The notes under the pieces: model-generated
The model's database searches: none
The model's input: the letters and a program-made list of their open reading frames with translations, nothing else
Told to the model about the DNA's origin: nothing
DNA from: Methanomicrobiales archaeon HGW-Methanomicrobiales-3
GTDB taxonomy: Archaea; Halobacteriota; Methanomicrobia; Methanomicrobiales; Methanospirillaceae
DNA: 64,000 nucleotides
Reading direction: 5' to 3'
NCBI GenBank assembly: GCA_002839605.1
Contig: PGYK01000007.1
Location: 107,297 to 171,296 of the forward strand
Made by a program: the position numbers and the translations under genes
Part shown: positions 24,792 to 34,527 of the stretch, piece by piece
Layout of the letters: each line of letters opens with the position of its first letter
Position numbering within the stretch: the stretch's first letter is position 1

Positions 24792-25390
24792 GATGGATCG
24801 GCGAAGTACTGGTCTCTCCGGGCGAGGGGGGTGTATACAACGAACGGATGCTGGGTGGTGCCCGGGTCTGGGATCCGTTCCGGAGCAAACTTTCTGCACT
24901 GTATCATGCCGGAACCGGGATTGAGCTGGTGAAGGATATGCGGGTCCTGTATCTCGGTGCAGCAAATGGCACGACGGTCTCCCATGTTGCGGATTATACG
25001 GAATCGGTGTATGCCGTTGAGTTTGCCCCCCGGCCCATGCAGGATCTGCTGGAGGTTGCCCGAAGGAGAGAGAATATCGTGCCGATCATGGCTGACGCGA
25101 CACGTCCCGAGCAGTATGCTCCGCTGGTTGAAGCAGTTGACCTGCTGTACCAGGATGTGGCACAGCCGGATCAGGCTGCAATCGCCATAAGGAACAGTGT
25201 GTTTTTGAAAAAGGGTGGTCATCTTATCCTGATGCTCAAGACCAGGAGCGTGGATGTGAGGAAAGAGCCTGCGGAAGTGTTCCGGGACACGCTCGATCTG
25301 CTTTCCGCGGCCGGATTAACGGTACAGGAAAGTGTCTGGCTTGAGCCGTACCACCACGATCACGCGGCAATCGTCTGCCGGAAACCCTAG
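24788..25390 (+). CDS. flpA: fibrillarin-like rRNA/tRNA 2'-O-methyltransferase
   Basis: 200 aa. N-terminal small domain, then SAM motif VLYLGAANGTTVSHVAD near residues 56-72, YAVEFAPRPMQDLL, the aspartate of ADATRP, DLLYQDVAQPDQA and LMLKTRSVDV, which carries the catalytic Lys. It is the methyltransferase of archaeal C/D RNPs. Gene order nop5-flpA with ATGA overlap fits equal production of the two partners. Confidence 0.95.
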   Translation: MRWIGEVLVSPGEGGVYNERMLGGARVWDPFRSKLSALYHAGTGIELVKDMRVLYLGAANGTTVSHVADYTESVYAVEFAPRPMQDLLEVARRRENIVPIMADATRPEQYAPLVEAVDLLYQDVAQPDQAAIAIRNSVFLKKGGHLILMLKTRSVDVRKEPAEVFRDTLDLLSAAGLTVQESVWLEPYHHDHAAIVCRKP

Positions 25391-25402
25391 GGGGATGAAC
25401 GC

Positions 25403-26119
25403 ATGACAAACGGTATCCGGTACCAGACAGTGGGGGCGCTTCCGGTCATTGCGATCCTCATTTTCATTGTGCTGATCATCGTGCTCATCCCGCTCGTGTT
25501 CCTTGGGCTTATCGGGGCTGCATTCACCCGTCTCGGGTTCTCGTGGCTCTCCGCTCTCGCCGTTGTCCTCCTTATCCTGTTGGGGAGCACGGTGAACATC
25601 CCGGTCTATACGATAAAGCGGGATATGGTCCGGATGACGCACGGAGAGATGTCGATGAGTGATCCTTTCGCCGCGTGGCCGCGGGAGGATGTCTGGGACA
25701 CGGTCATATCAATAAATCTTGGCGGGGCGGTCATCCCCCTTTGTATTGCCCTGTATGTCCTGTCTGTGGCATATCCGCTCGTTACAACTCCGCTCATAGC
25801 CCCCGTCATACTCGGAATTCTTGTAGTTTCACTCATTACGTATGCCTCCACCCGCGCGATCCCCGAAGCAGGTATTCAGGTGCCGCTTATTATTCCCGCA
25901 CTTACGGCCCTGCTCCTTGGCTTTGTGTTTGGGGGCAGTGTTGGCCTCGCGGCATCGGTGATTGCGATGGCGAGCGGGATCTTCGGTGTCCTTATCGGGG
26001 GAAATCTCGCGCAGCTGGGGAAGATCCGCGATCTTGGTATCTCCGCAATGAGTATCGGGGGATCCGGGACTTTTGGTTCCGTGTTGTTCTGCTGCATCCT
26101 GCCTGCACTTGTTGCGTGA
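25403..26119 (+). CDS. DUF1614 membrane protein
   Basis: 238 aa with six to seven TM segments. Conserved parts are GSTVNIPVYTI after TM2, ISINLGGAVIPL, YASTRAIPEAGIQVP and the glycine-rich C-terminal GGNLAQLGKI followed by MSIGGSGTFG. These define the DUF1614 family found mainly in methanogens. The function is unknown. It starts 12 nt after fibrillarin and may be co-transcribed. Confidence 0.82.
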   Translation: MTNGIRYQTVGALPVIAILIFIVLIIVLIPLVFLGLIGAAFTRLGFSWLSALAVVLLILLGSTVNIPVYTIKRDMVRMTHGEMSMSDPFAAWPREDVWDTVISINLGGAVIPLCIALYVLSVAYPLVTTPLIAPVILGILVVSLITYASTRAIPEAGIQVPLIIPALTALLLGFVFGGSVGLAASVIAMASGIFGVLIGGNLAQLGKIRDLGISAMSIGGSGTFGSVLFCCILPALVA

Positions 26120-26174
26120 AGCAGGAAAAATCGTTGGTGCGCACTGTGATATGAGAGATCTGGCAGAAAAAGAA

Positions 26175-26247
26175 TAGCCCGGAGCAGATTCGAACTGCTG
26201 TCGGGGGATCCAGAGTCCCCCATGATTGACCGCTACACTACCGGGCT
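26175..26247 (-). tRNA. tRNA-Gln (CTG)
   Basis: Acceptor AGCCCGG pairs with CCGGGCT, anticodon loop CTCTGGA, T-loop TTCGAAT. CCA is not encoded. Confidence 0.94.
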
Positions 26248-26307
26248 GCTGTGCCTCTTACTTTTTGCTGTTGTTGCTTAATTAATGTGACGGACAGGCC
26301 GGGCAGG

Positions 26308-27033
26308 TCAGGCCGTTTTTCCCCGTTCGCACCGCTGGCACGCCCGACACACTTCCCTGACCGGCTGGATCAGTTTTCCTTTCTCGCAGAAGGGTTCGAT
26401 ATCGTGGATATCCCGGATATAATAGATGTGGGGCACGAGCGAGATATGGGTGTAGGTGCCGCAGGAAACACCCAGTTGATCGGCAATGGATTTCTGGAGC
26501 TGCACGAGTGCATACATGTTCGCCCCGGCAGCGGTGAGCATGTCGTTTGAGCGGAAGATGACTTTCATGTGCAGTTTTCCGTCACGCAGGACGCACTGGA
26601 CGAGCTGTAGGCAGGGACAGTCGTCGAGTTTCTCGTCAATCACCGGATTCCACGTGATGGCGATTGCCCTCCGGGTGTTGGGCGAAGAGCGTATCTTCTC
26701 CACGATATAGGCAATCTGGTCAACATGCACCGGCTGCCCTCCGGCAGATAACTTCTCGCCCCAGTCAAAGAGCCTGCCATGGTAGTCGTACTCAAAGGAA
26801 GCGTGGGATCCGTTGAGGAGATCCTTTGCGTACTGCTCGACAAACTTCTGCTGGAACCGGGAGTGCTGGCTCACCATCGGTTCGGCAAGCGGAGAATCCA
26901 CCTGCATGGCGATCTCCTCGAACTCGATGGTCGCCTCGTCGTCTTCCGTGTTGAGCACCCATCCCTTCTCAAGGATCATCTGGATTACCTGTTCGTGTGC
27001 CCTGCCGATGCTTGGTGCCCGGATCACTCTCAT
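26308..27033 (-). CDS. thyA: thymidylate synthase, archaeal type
   Basis: 241 aa. The catalytic cysteine region is DDCPCLQLVQC (Cys at 139 and 141), followed by FRSNDMLTAAGANMYAL with the Arg-Ser-Asn-Asp substrate-binding set at 161-164, and THISLVPHIYYIRD. The methanogen form is shorter than bacterial ThyA and is expected to use a tetrahydromethanopterin-type C1 donor. The C-terminal four-Cys stretch (CRACQRC) may bind metal. Confidence 0.92.
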   Translation of the reverse strand: MRVIRAPSIGRAHEQVIQMILEKGWVLNTEDDEATIEFEEIAMQVDSPLAEPMVSQHSRFQQKFVEQYAKDLLNGSHASFEYDYHGRLFDWGEKLSAGGQPVHVDQIAYIVEKIRSSPNTRRAIAITWNPVIDEKLDDCPCLQLVQCVLRDGKLHMKVIFRSNDMLTAAGANMYALVQLQKSIADQLGVSCGTYTHISLVPHIYYIRDIHDIEPFCEKGKLIQPVREVCRACQRCERGKTA

Positions 27034-27574
27034 GCTCCTACTGTTTGAACCGGAAGATTGTATATTTGTTGAATTGTGTCTGCAGTGATTGTGTGAAAGA
27101 AAAACCCCAAAATGCAGAATACTAAGTAAGAAAGAAAATCGTGAACGGTCTTGTCTTGTGATAATATATGATCGGGTAACGTGCCTGGGATTTGCTGTAA
27201 CTAATCATCATTGCAGAAATCTCAATGCATAGAAAAATACATTAGAGTACAGATAGTAGAATACATAGTATAGTGATAGATGCGCGATATTAGTATCCGT
27301 TGGTCTGGATCACTGTGTACCATGTGGATCTGAAAATGGGGTGTTTGTCCAACCAAAAACCAGTAAATTGCGCCCCGATTCAAAATCAGAGTTTTTTTTT
27401 TAGGAAAAATCCCCTCAAAAAGTGACCACAAAGGATATATTGGCACTTTAACAAATACTGTTCCATATTCCGTCTAATCGGAGTATGGGGCTCGTAGAAT
27501 CGTTATTCGGCATTTGTCGAACGCGATTTTGCGGCTTGAAATGTATGATGTAAACTTTGGAGGAATTGAAACAC
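27034..27574. other. AT-rich gene-free region upstream of the S-layer gene
   Basis: About 540 bp between divergent thyA and the S-layer gene with no convincing coding sequence. A TATA-like aaggatatatt lies at 27431-27441, which would put transcription start near 27467 and leave a leader of about 105 nt. A T10 run at 27391-27400 precedes it. A GGAGG lies 11 nt before the ATG. Confidence 0.5.
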
Positions 27575-30500
27575 ATGACTAAGCGATTAACCATTGTGAT
27601 GGTTGCCCTCGCTCTCTTTGTCCTTATGGCCATTGCGCCGGTATCTGCCAAGATCGCAGAGAACGGGACTCAGATCCAGCTCGGCTCAACCGTCTTTATT
27701 GGAGAAGAGGGACTTAACCTCACTCAGGCAATGAATGGAGCATTTACGGGCATTGCCTCGGATTCAGCTCAGATTTATAATGTCCCTGCAGATCTCAGGA
27801 TCGGCTGGTGGGCATCTGCAGCTCAGATCACCACAACTGCCCCGACAAGGATAATCAACCTTGACGGACGGTACAAGACATTCGTTGTTGCACCAGCAGA
27901 CTTTGTCGGCTACACCGGCAACTGGTACCTGATTGACAACGGAAGCGGTACCAATGCAGCACGGCTCGCGGTAACTACCGGACTCCCGACCGCAGTTTTC
28001 AACGTTCAGGATCCGACCCTTGATATCAAGGTCTGGGATCTCGCCAACAACCTCGATGTGACCGGCAAGTCAGTCCCGCAGGGTTCTGACCTCGCATTCA
28101 AGATCGAGACCAACATGTACGCTGCAACCTACGTGAACAGGAACAACACGGTATATAACCGGTCCTTTGATTACGCTCTACTTGGCGCACCTGGATCAGC
28201 AATAATGCCTGATGGCACTTCGTCCACTTGGGATGGTAACGGTACCGGTCAGGTCGGATTCCCCGGCACTAACGGAACCTTTGTCTATGAGGTTTATGAC
28301 GGCCAGACCGCATCGAATGTCTGGATGGTTGTCAACTACACCGACTTCTACACCATGACCTACCATAATGTCAACAGCACTGTTGGCAGGTGTGGTACCT
28401 ACCGTGTAATGTACTGGAACAACTCCGCTCTTACGGCGACGTCTGAAACCCTTCCGTACACTGCAAGAAACTTCACCACTGATGCAGCCGGTCTGGTTAA
28501 CTCCAATGTCGCATGGAATGGAGCATCATCTCCTGCATGCACCTGGTCTCCGATCGCATCCGCGGACGGATTCATCAACATCAAGGTGAAGGACGAGTCC
28601 GGAACAACGTTAACGGCACTCCGCACCAACTCTGCGGGCACCGAGACGTTCTCGCTCCTCAAGAACTTCGTCAACATCCAGCCATGGACCTGGGGCGCAG
28701 CCACTGGTCAGTTCTGGGAGACTGACGCAGTCGACTTCAACAACCAGTATGCATACCCTGTTGGTACCTACACAGTTGTTGCAGAATCTGCACTCAACAA
28801 GATGAAGGACAACTACAAGAACGCAGGTGCAGACTACACCGGTAAGACCGTCTCACAGTCCTACACTGTCACCCTTGTGTCCGACACCGTCAAGGTTGAG
28901 GCAAACAAGGACTCCGTTGTCCGCAGCAAGCCGTTCTCCGTTACCGTTACCGGTAAGCCCAAGACCACCTACTACGTCTGGGTAAAGGGAACCGGCACCA
29001 TGACTGGTGCATACGACAACCAGCCCCCGATGGCCAACCTGAACCAGGAAGGCGTCTTCATGGACTCCAACCTCGCAGGGACGGTCAGCACGGGCAAACT
29101 GCTGAACCACCCGATTGGTGACTATGCATACGAGAATGGCGCAGGCAAGATCATCTACAACGATGTCTGTGTCGATAGCGCAGCAACATTACCTGCAGTA
29201 TCGAACTGGAACAGGACACGCTACTACGTGCTCATCAACACCTCCTCCTCCGGTACCCGGACGGTCGAGTTCCTGACCAGCAACTGGACCAAGGCACAGC
29301 GCTACACCATCCGCGTTGAGCAGAGGTTCCCGCTCGACCAGCTGAACGCAACAACCGGCTTTGCATATCCCTACAGCGATGTTGCAGGCTCTGCCTACCA
29401 GACCGGCACTGTCAAGAGCGATGAAGTAGACATCAAGGTCGAGAAGGGCGCAGTCACTATCGTGGCAGCCGGCGACCAGAGCTACTACCTTGGCGAAGAG
29501 ATCAAGTTCTCCGGTACCAACACCGAGACGTACAAGACCTACCTGTTCATCGTCGGCCCCAACCTGCCGGCCGAAGGCGCACAGATCTCGAGTCTGAACC
29601 CGCGTGATGCGGCAGTAGAAAACCAGGTTCCAGGCACCTTCAAGGTCGTTGATGTCCAGGGTGACAACACCTGGTCATGGAAGTGGGGAACCTCAAACGT
29701 CGCACTCGACGCAGGAACCTACACGATCTATGCAGTGAGCCAGCCCAACTCCAAGTCGAAGCTGCAGAACGCTGCCTATGGCACGGTTTCAATCATCATC
29801 AAGAAGCCGTTCGTATCAGCAACCGCCTCACAGTCTACTGTTGCAAAGGGTGACAAGATCTTCATCACCGGTACTGCAGAAGGCGATCCGTCCGCAGTCA
29901 TGATCTGGATCCTCGGAAAGAACTACCCGCAGAATGCCAACGGCGTTGGCACCGAATCGGTGAACGCTGACGGTTCATTCAGCTATGAAGTTAAGGGTAC
30001 CACCACCGAGACCATGTACGCAGGCCAGTACTTCGTCGTCGTCCAGCACCCGATGCAGAACGATATCTTCGACGTTGCCATGTGCTCTAACAACATCAAC
30101 GTCTGCAACTACCAGCTGACCAGCGGTGCAACAGACCAGCGGATCTTCACGCTCTTCGGAGCAGGAAGCCTGCAGGGATCTGACGCAGCAGAGGCACTTG
30201 TTCAGGGCATCAACGACCCCAACGTCGACGATACCTACACCAAGCTCCAGTTCCTCATTGAGGAGCCCGTTATCCGCATCGACCCGATTGGCGACAAGCG
30301 TGTTGGCGACAAGTTCACCATCACTGCCCAGACCAACCTCGCTGTAGATGACGAAATCCTCGTCGAGGTCTACTCATCATCATTCAAGCCGACTCAGAAG
30401 AGCCAGAGCGGCGAGTTCAGCGGAGCAACCGGCACCGTTAAGGTCACCAAGGGTGACAGCGGCATGAACCTTATCTCGTTCGATGTTGATTCCTCAACAT

Positions 30501-30763
30501 TCAAACCGGACGAGTATATCGTTACCGCAGCCGCAGTTATCCAGACTGCAACCGGTACCGCACTGTTCAACGTCCTTGAAGGATCCGCACCGACACCCGT
30601 AGTAACCGCTGTTACAACTGTTGCACCCGCTGTCACCACAGCAGCACCCGTTGTTACAACTGCCGCACCGGTCTCGACTCCAACCCAGTCGCCCGGCTAC
30701 GGTGCACTGATCGCCCTTATCGGCCTCGGTGCAGTTGCATTCATTGTCGTGCGCAGGCACTGA
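27575..30763 (+). CDS. large S-layer protein (DUF3821/methanogen S-layer family)
   Basis: 1062 aa from the ATG behind a GGAGG. A signal peptide spans residues 1-24 (LALFVLMAIAPVSA). The ectodomain has many N-x-S/T sites and repeated beta-sandwich modules: the DUF3821-like start (GSTVFIGEEGLNLT), then at least three modules of the type YYLGEEIKFSGTN, TWSWKWGTSNVALDAGTYTIYAV and VAKGDKIFITGTAEG. A Thr/Pro/Val-rich linker (TTVAPAVTTAAPVVTT) leads to SPGYGALIALIGLG, a TM helix and RRH. This resembles a PGF-CTERM sorting signal with Tyr instead of Phe. It should form the cell wall lattice. Confidence 0.9.
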   Translation: MTKRLTIVMVALALFVLMAIAPVSAKIAENGTQIQLGSTVFIGEEGLNLTQAMNGAFTGIASDSAQIYNVPADLRIGWWASAAQITTTAPTRIINLDGRYKTFVVAPADFVGYTGNWYLIDNGSGTNAARLAVTTGLPTAVFNVQDPTLDIKVWDLANNLDVTGKSVPQGSDLAFKIETNMYAATYVNRNNTVYNRSFDYALLGAPGSAIMPDGTSSTWDGNGTGQVGFPGTNGTFVYEVYDGQTASNVWMVVNYTDFYTMTYHNVNSTVGRCGTYRVMYWNNSALTATSETLPYTARNFTTDAAGLVNSNVAWNGASSPACTWSPIASADGFINIKVKDESGTTLTALRTNSAGTETFSLLKNFVNIQPWTWGAATGQFWETDAVDFNNQYAYPVGTYTVVAESALNKMKDNYKNAGADYTGKTVSQSYTVTLVSDTVKVEANKDSVVRSKPFSVTVTGKPKTTYYVWVKGTGTMTGAYDNQPPMANLNQEGVFMDSNLAGTVSTGKLLNHPIGDYAYENGAGKIIYNDVCVDSAATLPAVSNWNRTRYYVLINTSSSGTRTVEFLTSNWTKAQRYTIRVEQRFPLDQLNATTGFAYPYSDVAGSAYQTGTVKSDEVDIKVEKGAVTIVAAGDQSYYLGEEIKFSGTNTETYKTYLFIVGPNLPAEGAQISSLNPRDAAVENQVPGTFKVVDVQGDNTWSWKWGTSNVALDAGTYTIYAVSQPNSKSKLQNAAYGTVSIIIKKPFVSATASQSTVAKGDKIFITGTAEGDPSAVMIWILGKNYPQNANGVGTESVNADGSFSYEVKGTTTETMYAGQYFVVVQHPMQNDIFDVAMCSNNINVCNYQLTSGATDQRIFTLFGAGSLQGSDAAEALVQGINDPNVDDTYTKLQFLIEEPVIRIDPIGDKRVGDKFTITAQTNLAVDDEILVEVYSSSFKPTQKSQSGEFSGATGTVKVTKGDSGMNLISFDVDSSTFKPDEYIVTAAAVIQTATGTALFNVLEGSAPTPVVTAVTTVAPAVTTAAPVVTTAAPVSTPTQSPGYGALIALIGLGAVAFIVVRRH

Positions 30764-30780
30764 ACTAACATCTAAACATC

Positions 30781-30788
30781 TTTTTTTT
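30781..30788 (+). terminator. T-run terminator of the S-layer gene
   Basis: Eight Ts 17 nt after the stop codon. Confidence 0.5.
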
Positions 30789-30975
30789 ACGCACCAATTC
30801 GAAAATTGAGTTCAACGTTATTTGAATGCCCTCCTATCGAGCGGAGGCTTTTTTTTGTATCTTCCCATGTCCCGTGGGCTCCGGTATGCCACATTTTTAT
30901 AGTCCGGAGGGGTCAACGTAGCATAGGATATGCATCCGCCGGGATGCGTCATTCTGTCCGCGAAGGTGTTGACCT

Positions 30976-32499
30976 GTGAAACTGACTGCAAAAATTCTTG
31001 ATATCGCAACCCGTGGCGTATTGTTAAACCGGCTCGATGCCCGCAACATCGGTGTTCTGAACGGCGATCGTGTGCAGGTGATCAATACGAAAAACGGCGT
31101 CTCTGTTGCTGCGGCAGTCGAGACAACATCAACGATCCTCCCGCAGGGGATCCTGGGAGTGTACCGTATCACCAACGAGCGCCTCCGGATTGATGACGAG
31201 GATGATATTGAAATCCGTCTGGCCGGACGCCCGGCATCGCTGGATTTTATTAAGAAGAAGATGGACGGGGGCAAACTCACCAAGGAAGAGACCTTAACCA
31301 TCGTCAAGGATGTGGTCAGTGACGACATCTCCGCGGCTGAACTCACCGCATACATCACCGCGTCCTACATGAGTCCCTTTGACATGGATGAAGTAGAGCA
31401 CCTCACCCGCGCCATGGTGGAGACGGGGGAGCAGATCAAGTTCCCGTCCCGCCCCATTGTTGATAAGCATTCGATTGGTGGCGTTCCGGGCAACAAGATC
31501 ACCTTTCTTATCGTCCCGATCATCGCAGCCAGCGGCCTTAAAATCCCAAAGACCAGCTCCCGCGCGATCACCGGGGCCGGGGGCACTGCCGACCTTATGG
31601 AGGTCCTCTCATTCGTGGAATTCTCCGCAAGCGAAGTCCAGCGTATGACCGAGAAGATCGGCGGCTGTATTGTCTGGGGCGGTGCCACCAATATCGCACC
31701 GGCGGATGACAAGATCATTGTGCAGGAATACCCGTTCAAGATCGATGCACGGGGCCAGATGCTCGCCAGTGTCATGGCAAAAAAATTCGCAGTTGGTGCA
31801 AACCTTGTGGTGATCGATATTCCCGTCGGCTTTCACACCAAAGTGGCAACCATGCAGGATGGCAGAAAGATGGCCCGGGAGTTCATTGAGCTTGGCGAAC
31901 GCCTGGGCATGAAAGTCGAATGTGCCCTGACCTACGGGGATATTCCGGTCGGGCGCAGTATCGGCCCGAACCTGGAAGTCATCGAGGCCATGCGGGTGCT
32001 TGAAGGTGCGACGGAGCCCAACTCGTTCATCCAGAAGAGCCTCTCGATTGCCGGCATCGCCCTTGAAATGGCAGGAAAAGCTCCCCGTGGCGGCGGTACA
32101 GCGGCTGCCCACGATCTCCTCATCAAGGGCAAGGCACTGGAAAAGTTACGCGAGATCATCGAGATCCAGGGAGGGGATCCCACCGTCAAATCCTCGGATA
32201 TCGTTCCCGGCGAACACCAGTTTGTCATAAACTCCCCGTCATCTGGGTATGTCATTGAGATGAACAACCGCTCGCTCATCACGCTTGCCCGGACCGCCGG
32301 TGCACCGCACGATCGCGGGGCAGGAATTCTCCTCCATGTCAAGAAAGGTAACCTGGTCAAGGCCGGCGATCCCCTCTTCACGATCTTCGCGGACCGGAAC
32401 TGGCGGCTCCAGAATGCCCTTGAAGAAGGACGCCGGCTGATGCCCATCATCGTTGAGGGGATGCTCCTCGACCGGGTCCCCCCGATTACCGAGATGTAG
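30976..32499 (+). CDS. deoA: AMP phosphorylase (archaeal thymidine phosphorylase-like)
   Basis: 507 aa, typical of the archaeal AMP phosphorylases, which are longer than bacterial DeoA because of an N-terminal 80-residue domain ([15 protein letters not shown]). Conserved motifs are [31 protein letters not shown] and [15 protein letters not shown]. It splits AMP to adenine and ribose-1,5-bisphosphate, which enters the pathway with R15P isomerase and form III Rubisco. Those partners are not in the window. It starts with GTG, with aaggtg about 8 nt before. Confidence 0.93.
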   Translation: MKLTAKILDIATRGVLLNRLDARNIGVLNGDRVQVINTKNGVSVAAAVETTSTILPQGILGVYRITNERLRIDDEDDIEIRLAGRPASLDFIKKKMDGGKLTKEETLTIVKDVVSDDISAAELTAYITASYMSPFDMDEVEHLTRAMVETGEQIKFPSRPIVDKHSIGGVPGNKITFLIVPIIAASGLKIPKTSSRAITGAGGTADLMEVLSFVEFSASEVQRMTEKIGGCIVWGGATNIAPADDKIIVQEYPFKIDARGQMLASVMAKKFAVGANLVVIDIPVGFHTKVATMQDGRKMAREFIELGERLGMKVECALTYGDIPVGRSIGPNLEVIEAMRVLEGATEPNSFIQKSLSIAGIALEMAGKAPRGGGTAAAHDLLIKGKALEKLREIIEIQGGDPTVKSSDIVPGEHQFVINSPSSGYVIEMNNRSLITLARTAGAPHDRGAGILLHVKKGNLVKAGDPLFTIFADRNWRLQNALEEGRRLMPIIVEGMLLDRVPPITEM

Positions 32500-32539
32500 A
32501 CCGATGTGCTGATATATAAGCAGGTGGCGAATATTTATC

Positions 32540-33931
32540 ATGAATGCACCTCGCCATCACCTCCTTTTTATGCTGCTCTGCCTGTTCCTGCTTTGCAGCA
32601 CCGTGCAGGGGACCGACCTGCTCATTACCGTTCGGGATAGTACTGACAACACCACCATTCCCCAGGCAACCATCTTTGTGAACGGGGCAAATTTTGCCAT
32701 CACCAATAATAATGGCCAGGCAACCCTCACGCATGCTGGTACTGACGACCAGCTCATCCGCGTCGCCATGTCCGGGTACGACAACTGGGAACAAACCGTG
32801 GCAAAAAATGTCACAAGTCTTTATGCAAACCTGACCCGGAAAACCTTAACCCTGAACGTGAACCTGGTTGACTCTGACACGCTGGAGCCGGTCTCCCTTG
32901 CAAAGGTGAACATCTCTGCGGTGAATATCACGGAAGGAAAATTCACCGATGCTGCCGGAACCGCAACATTCTCCGTAAAAGCGAATTACTATTACACGAT
33001 TGACATTGCGGCAGCCAGTTACCAGCCCCAGTCAGCGATGGTGAATATCGGCACGGAAAATAAGGACGTCACCTACCAGCTGCTCTCGAGCCAGCGTTTC
33101 TCGGTGGTAGTCAAAGACAAGGATACCCAGCTGCCGGTTTCGGGCGCTGAAATAAAAATTGACGGAACTTCCGCCGGTTCTACTGATTCGCGGGGCATTT
33201 TGAGTACGCCCGTCAGCCGGGGAAAAACCTACGTGTTTGAGATCTCCTCACCTGGCTACGGCGTGGTATCTGAAACGAAGGCAATCACCGATGCCGATGC
33301 GATCTATACGGTTGAGATCTCTAAAGCCGCAATCGGTGCATTCGTCTATGTGTTTGACGAGAGGAAAGCCCCGCTCAATGGCGCGGATGTCTATTTCAAC
33401 GGGTCGCTGACCGGCACCACTAATGAATATGGCCGGAGCAACTTCCCATCGCTCGTTTCCGGTGTGTACCTGGTTGAAGTCAGGAAGAGCGGCTTTGTTC
33501 CGGTCAGCCGGACCATTGTGGTGTCGGGTCAGCCCGAAGATCACACGTTTGACCTCTCATTTGAGGATGCAGCGCTCTCGGTTTTCGTGCAGGACCGGGA
33601 CCAGAAGAATCTCCCGGATGCAACTGTTCTGGTTAATGGAGATAAAAAGGGGACCACCGATGCCCGGGGTCAGCTGGTGACCCGGGTACAATTCAACACG
33701 CCCCTGAATATCACGGTGTCAAAAGAAGGATATACTCCGGCAACCGTGACACAAGAGGTCGTTCAGGGTAATGCAACGGCATCGGTAAACGTCATCCTTG
33801 ACAAGAGCCTTGATCTGGGTCTTGTCACGATAATCGGCGCCGGGATAATTATCATCATCCTTATTTTTGTTGTAATCCAGAGGATCGGCAGCAGGAAGCA
33901 CCGGCATGTCCTGCGAAGGGATGAGATTTAA
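32540..33931 (+). CDS. surface protein with repeated carboxypeptidase-regulatory/PEGA-like domains
   Basis: 463 aa. A signal peptide spans 1-24. Five tandem modules of about 80 residues follow, each with a DxxTxxPVxxAxVxI(D/N)G start and a TD(A/S)RG or TN(N/E)(N/Y)G turn, ending in a (G/S)Y or GF strand (for example DGTSAGSTDSRG, NGSLTGTTNEYGRSNFP, NGDKKGTTDARGQL). One TM helix (about 425-448) and a basic tail (RIGSRKHRHVLRR) anchor it. These Ig-like modules build stalks or bind sugars at the surface. Ligand unknown. Confidence 0.82.
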   Translation: MNAPRHHLLFMLLCLFLLCSTVQGTDLLITVRDSTDNTTIPQATIFVNGANFAITNNNGQATLTHAGTDDQLIRVAMSGYDNWEQTVAKNVTSLYANLTRKTLTLNVNLVDSDTLEPVSLAKVNISAVNITEGKFTDAAGTATFSVKANYYYTIDIAAASYQPQSAMVNIGTENKDVTYQLLSSQRFSVVVKDKDTQLPVSGAEIKIDGTSAGSTDSRGILSTPVSRGKTYVFEISSPGYGVVSETKAITDADAIYTVEISKAAIGAFVYVFDERKAPLNGADVYFNGSLTGTTNEYGRSNFPSLVSGVYLVEVRKSGFVPVSRTIVVSGQPEDHTFDLSFEDAALSVFVQDRDQKNLPDATVLVNGDKKGTTDARGQLVTRVQFNTPLNITVSKEGYTPATVTQEVVQGNATASVNVILDKSLDLGLVTIIGAGIIIIILIFVVIQRIGSRKHRHVLRRDEI

Positions 33932-33934
33932 CCC

Positions 33935-33952
33935 TTTTTTTTAAAAAAAAAA
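33935..33952. terminator. bidirectional T-run/A-run terminator
   Basis: T8 followed by A10 between the surface-protein gene and the convergent tRNA-Arg. It can end transcripts from both sides. Confidence 0.5.
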
Positions 33953-33957
33953 CGCAG

Positions 33958-34029
33958 CGGACCCAGCGGGAATCGAACCCGCGTCCTTGGGTTCGAAGCC
34001 CAAGAGGATATCCTCTACCCCATGGATCC
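33958..34029 (-). tRNA. tRNA-Arg (TCG)
   Basis: Acceptor GGATCCA pairs with TGGGTCC (one T-G pair), anticodon stem TTGGG/CCCAA with loop CTTCGAA, T-arm GCGGG-TTCGATT-CCCGC. CCA is not encoded. Confidence 0.92.
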
Positions 34030-34087
34030 TTCTCAACTTCTTTAATATCAAAAGATATTAAGTATTCTCTACCGACAAACTACACTA

Positions 34088-34525
34088 ATGATCTTATCCG
34101 CACCAGAGTTTGCCCGCCGTCTCGATCTCAAGGCGGGAACCGGCAGACTCGTCATCACCCCGTATCATCAGGAATGCCAGCAACCGGCATCGTATGATCT
34201 CCGGGCGGCTTCCGATACCGTGCTGCCGCGGGGAACCTGCACCCTTGTCCCGACCACGGAATGGGTGGAACTCCCCACGGATCTTGCAGGGACGCTCATA
34301 TGCCGGTCCTCGTTTGGCCGTCGCGGGGTACTGCTGGGCGCGGGATACGTTGACCCCGGCTTCCGGGGGCAGCTGACCCTCTGCCTGACGAACATGGGGA
34401 ACGAAGAGATACGTATCAGGAAAGATGACCGGATCGTACAGATGATCCTCCACGAAGTATCAGAAGGAAAATGCGGGTATGCCGGACGGTACCAGGACAG
34501 CCACGGTGCCGTGGAGGCGAAGTGA
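34088..34525 (+). CDS. dUTPase / dCTP-deaminase family protein, probably dUTP diphosphatase
   Basis: 145 aa, shorter than Dcd (about 180-200). It has the trimer-fold motifs PASYDLRAASD, CRSSFGRRGV, GAGYVDPGFRGQLTLCLTNMG and DDRIVQMIL. In dCTP deaminases a catalytic Glu follows this DPGxxG strand, and here that position is Cys (TLCLTN). The water-binding Asp of YVD is kept. That favours dUTP hydrolysis, limiting uracil in DNA and feeding thyA. It ends 2 nt before nrpR and shares its transcript. Confidence 0.82.
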   Translation: MILSAPEFARRLDLKAGTGRLVITPYHQECQQPASYDLRAASDTVLPRGTCTLVPTTEWVELPTDLAGTLICRSSFGRRGVLLGAGYVDPGFRGQLTLCLTNMGNEEIRIRKDDRIVQMILHEVSEGKCGYAGRYQDSHGAVEAK

Positions 34526-34527
34526 CG

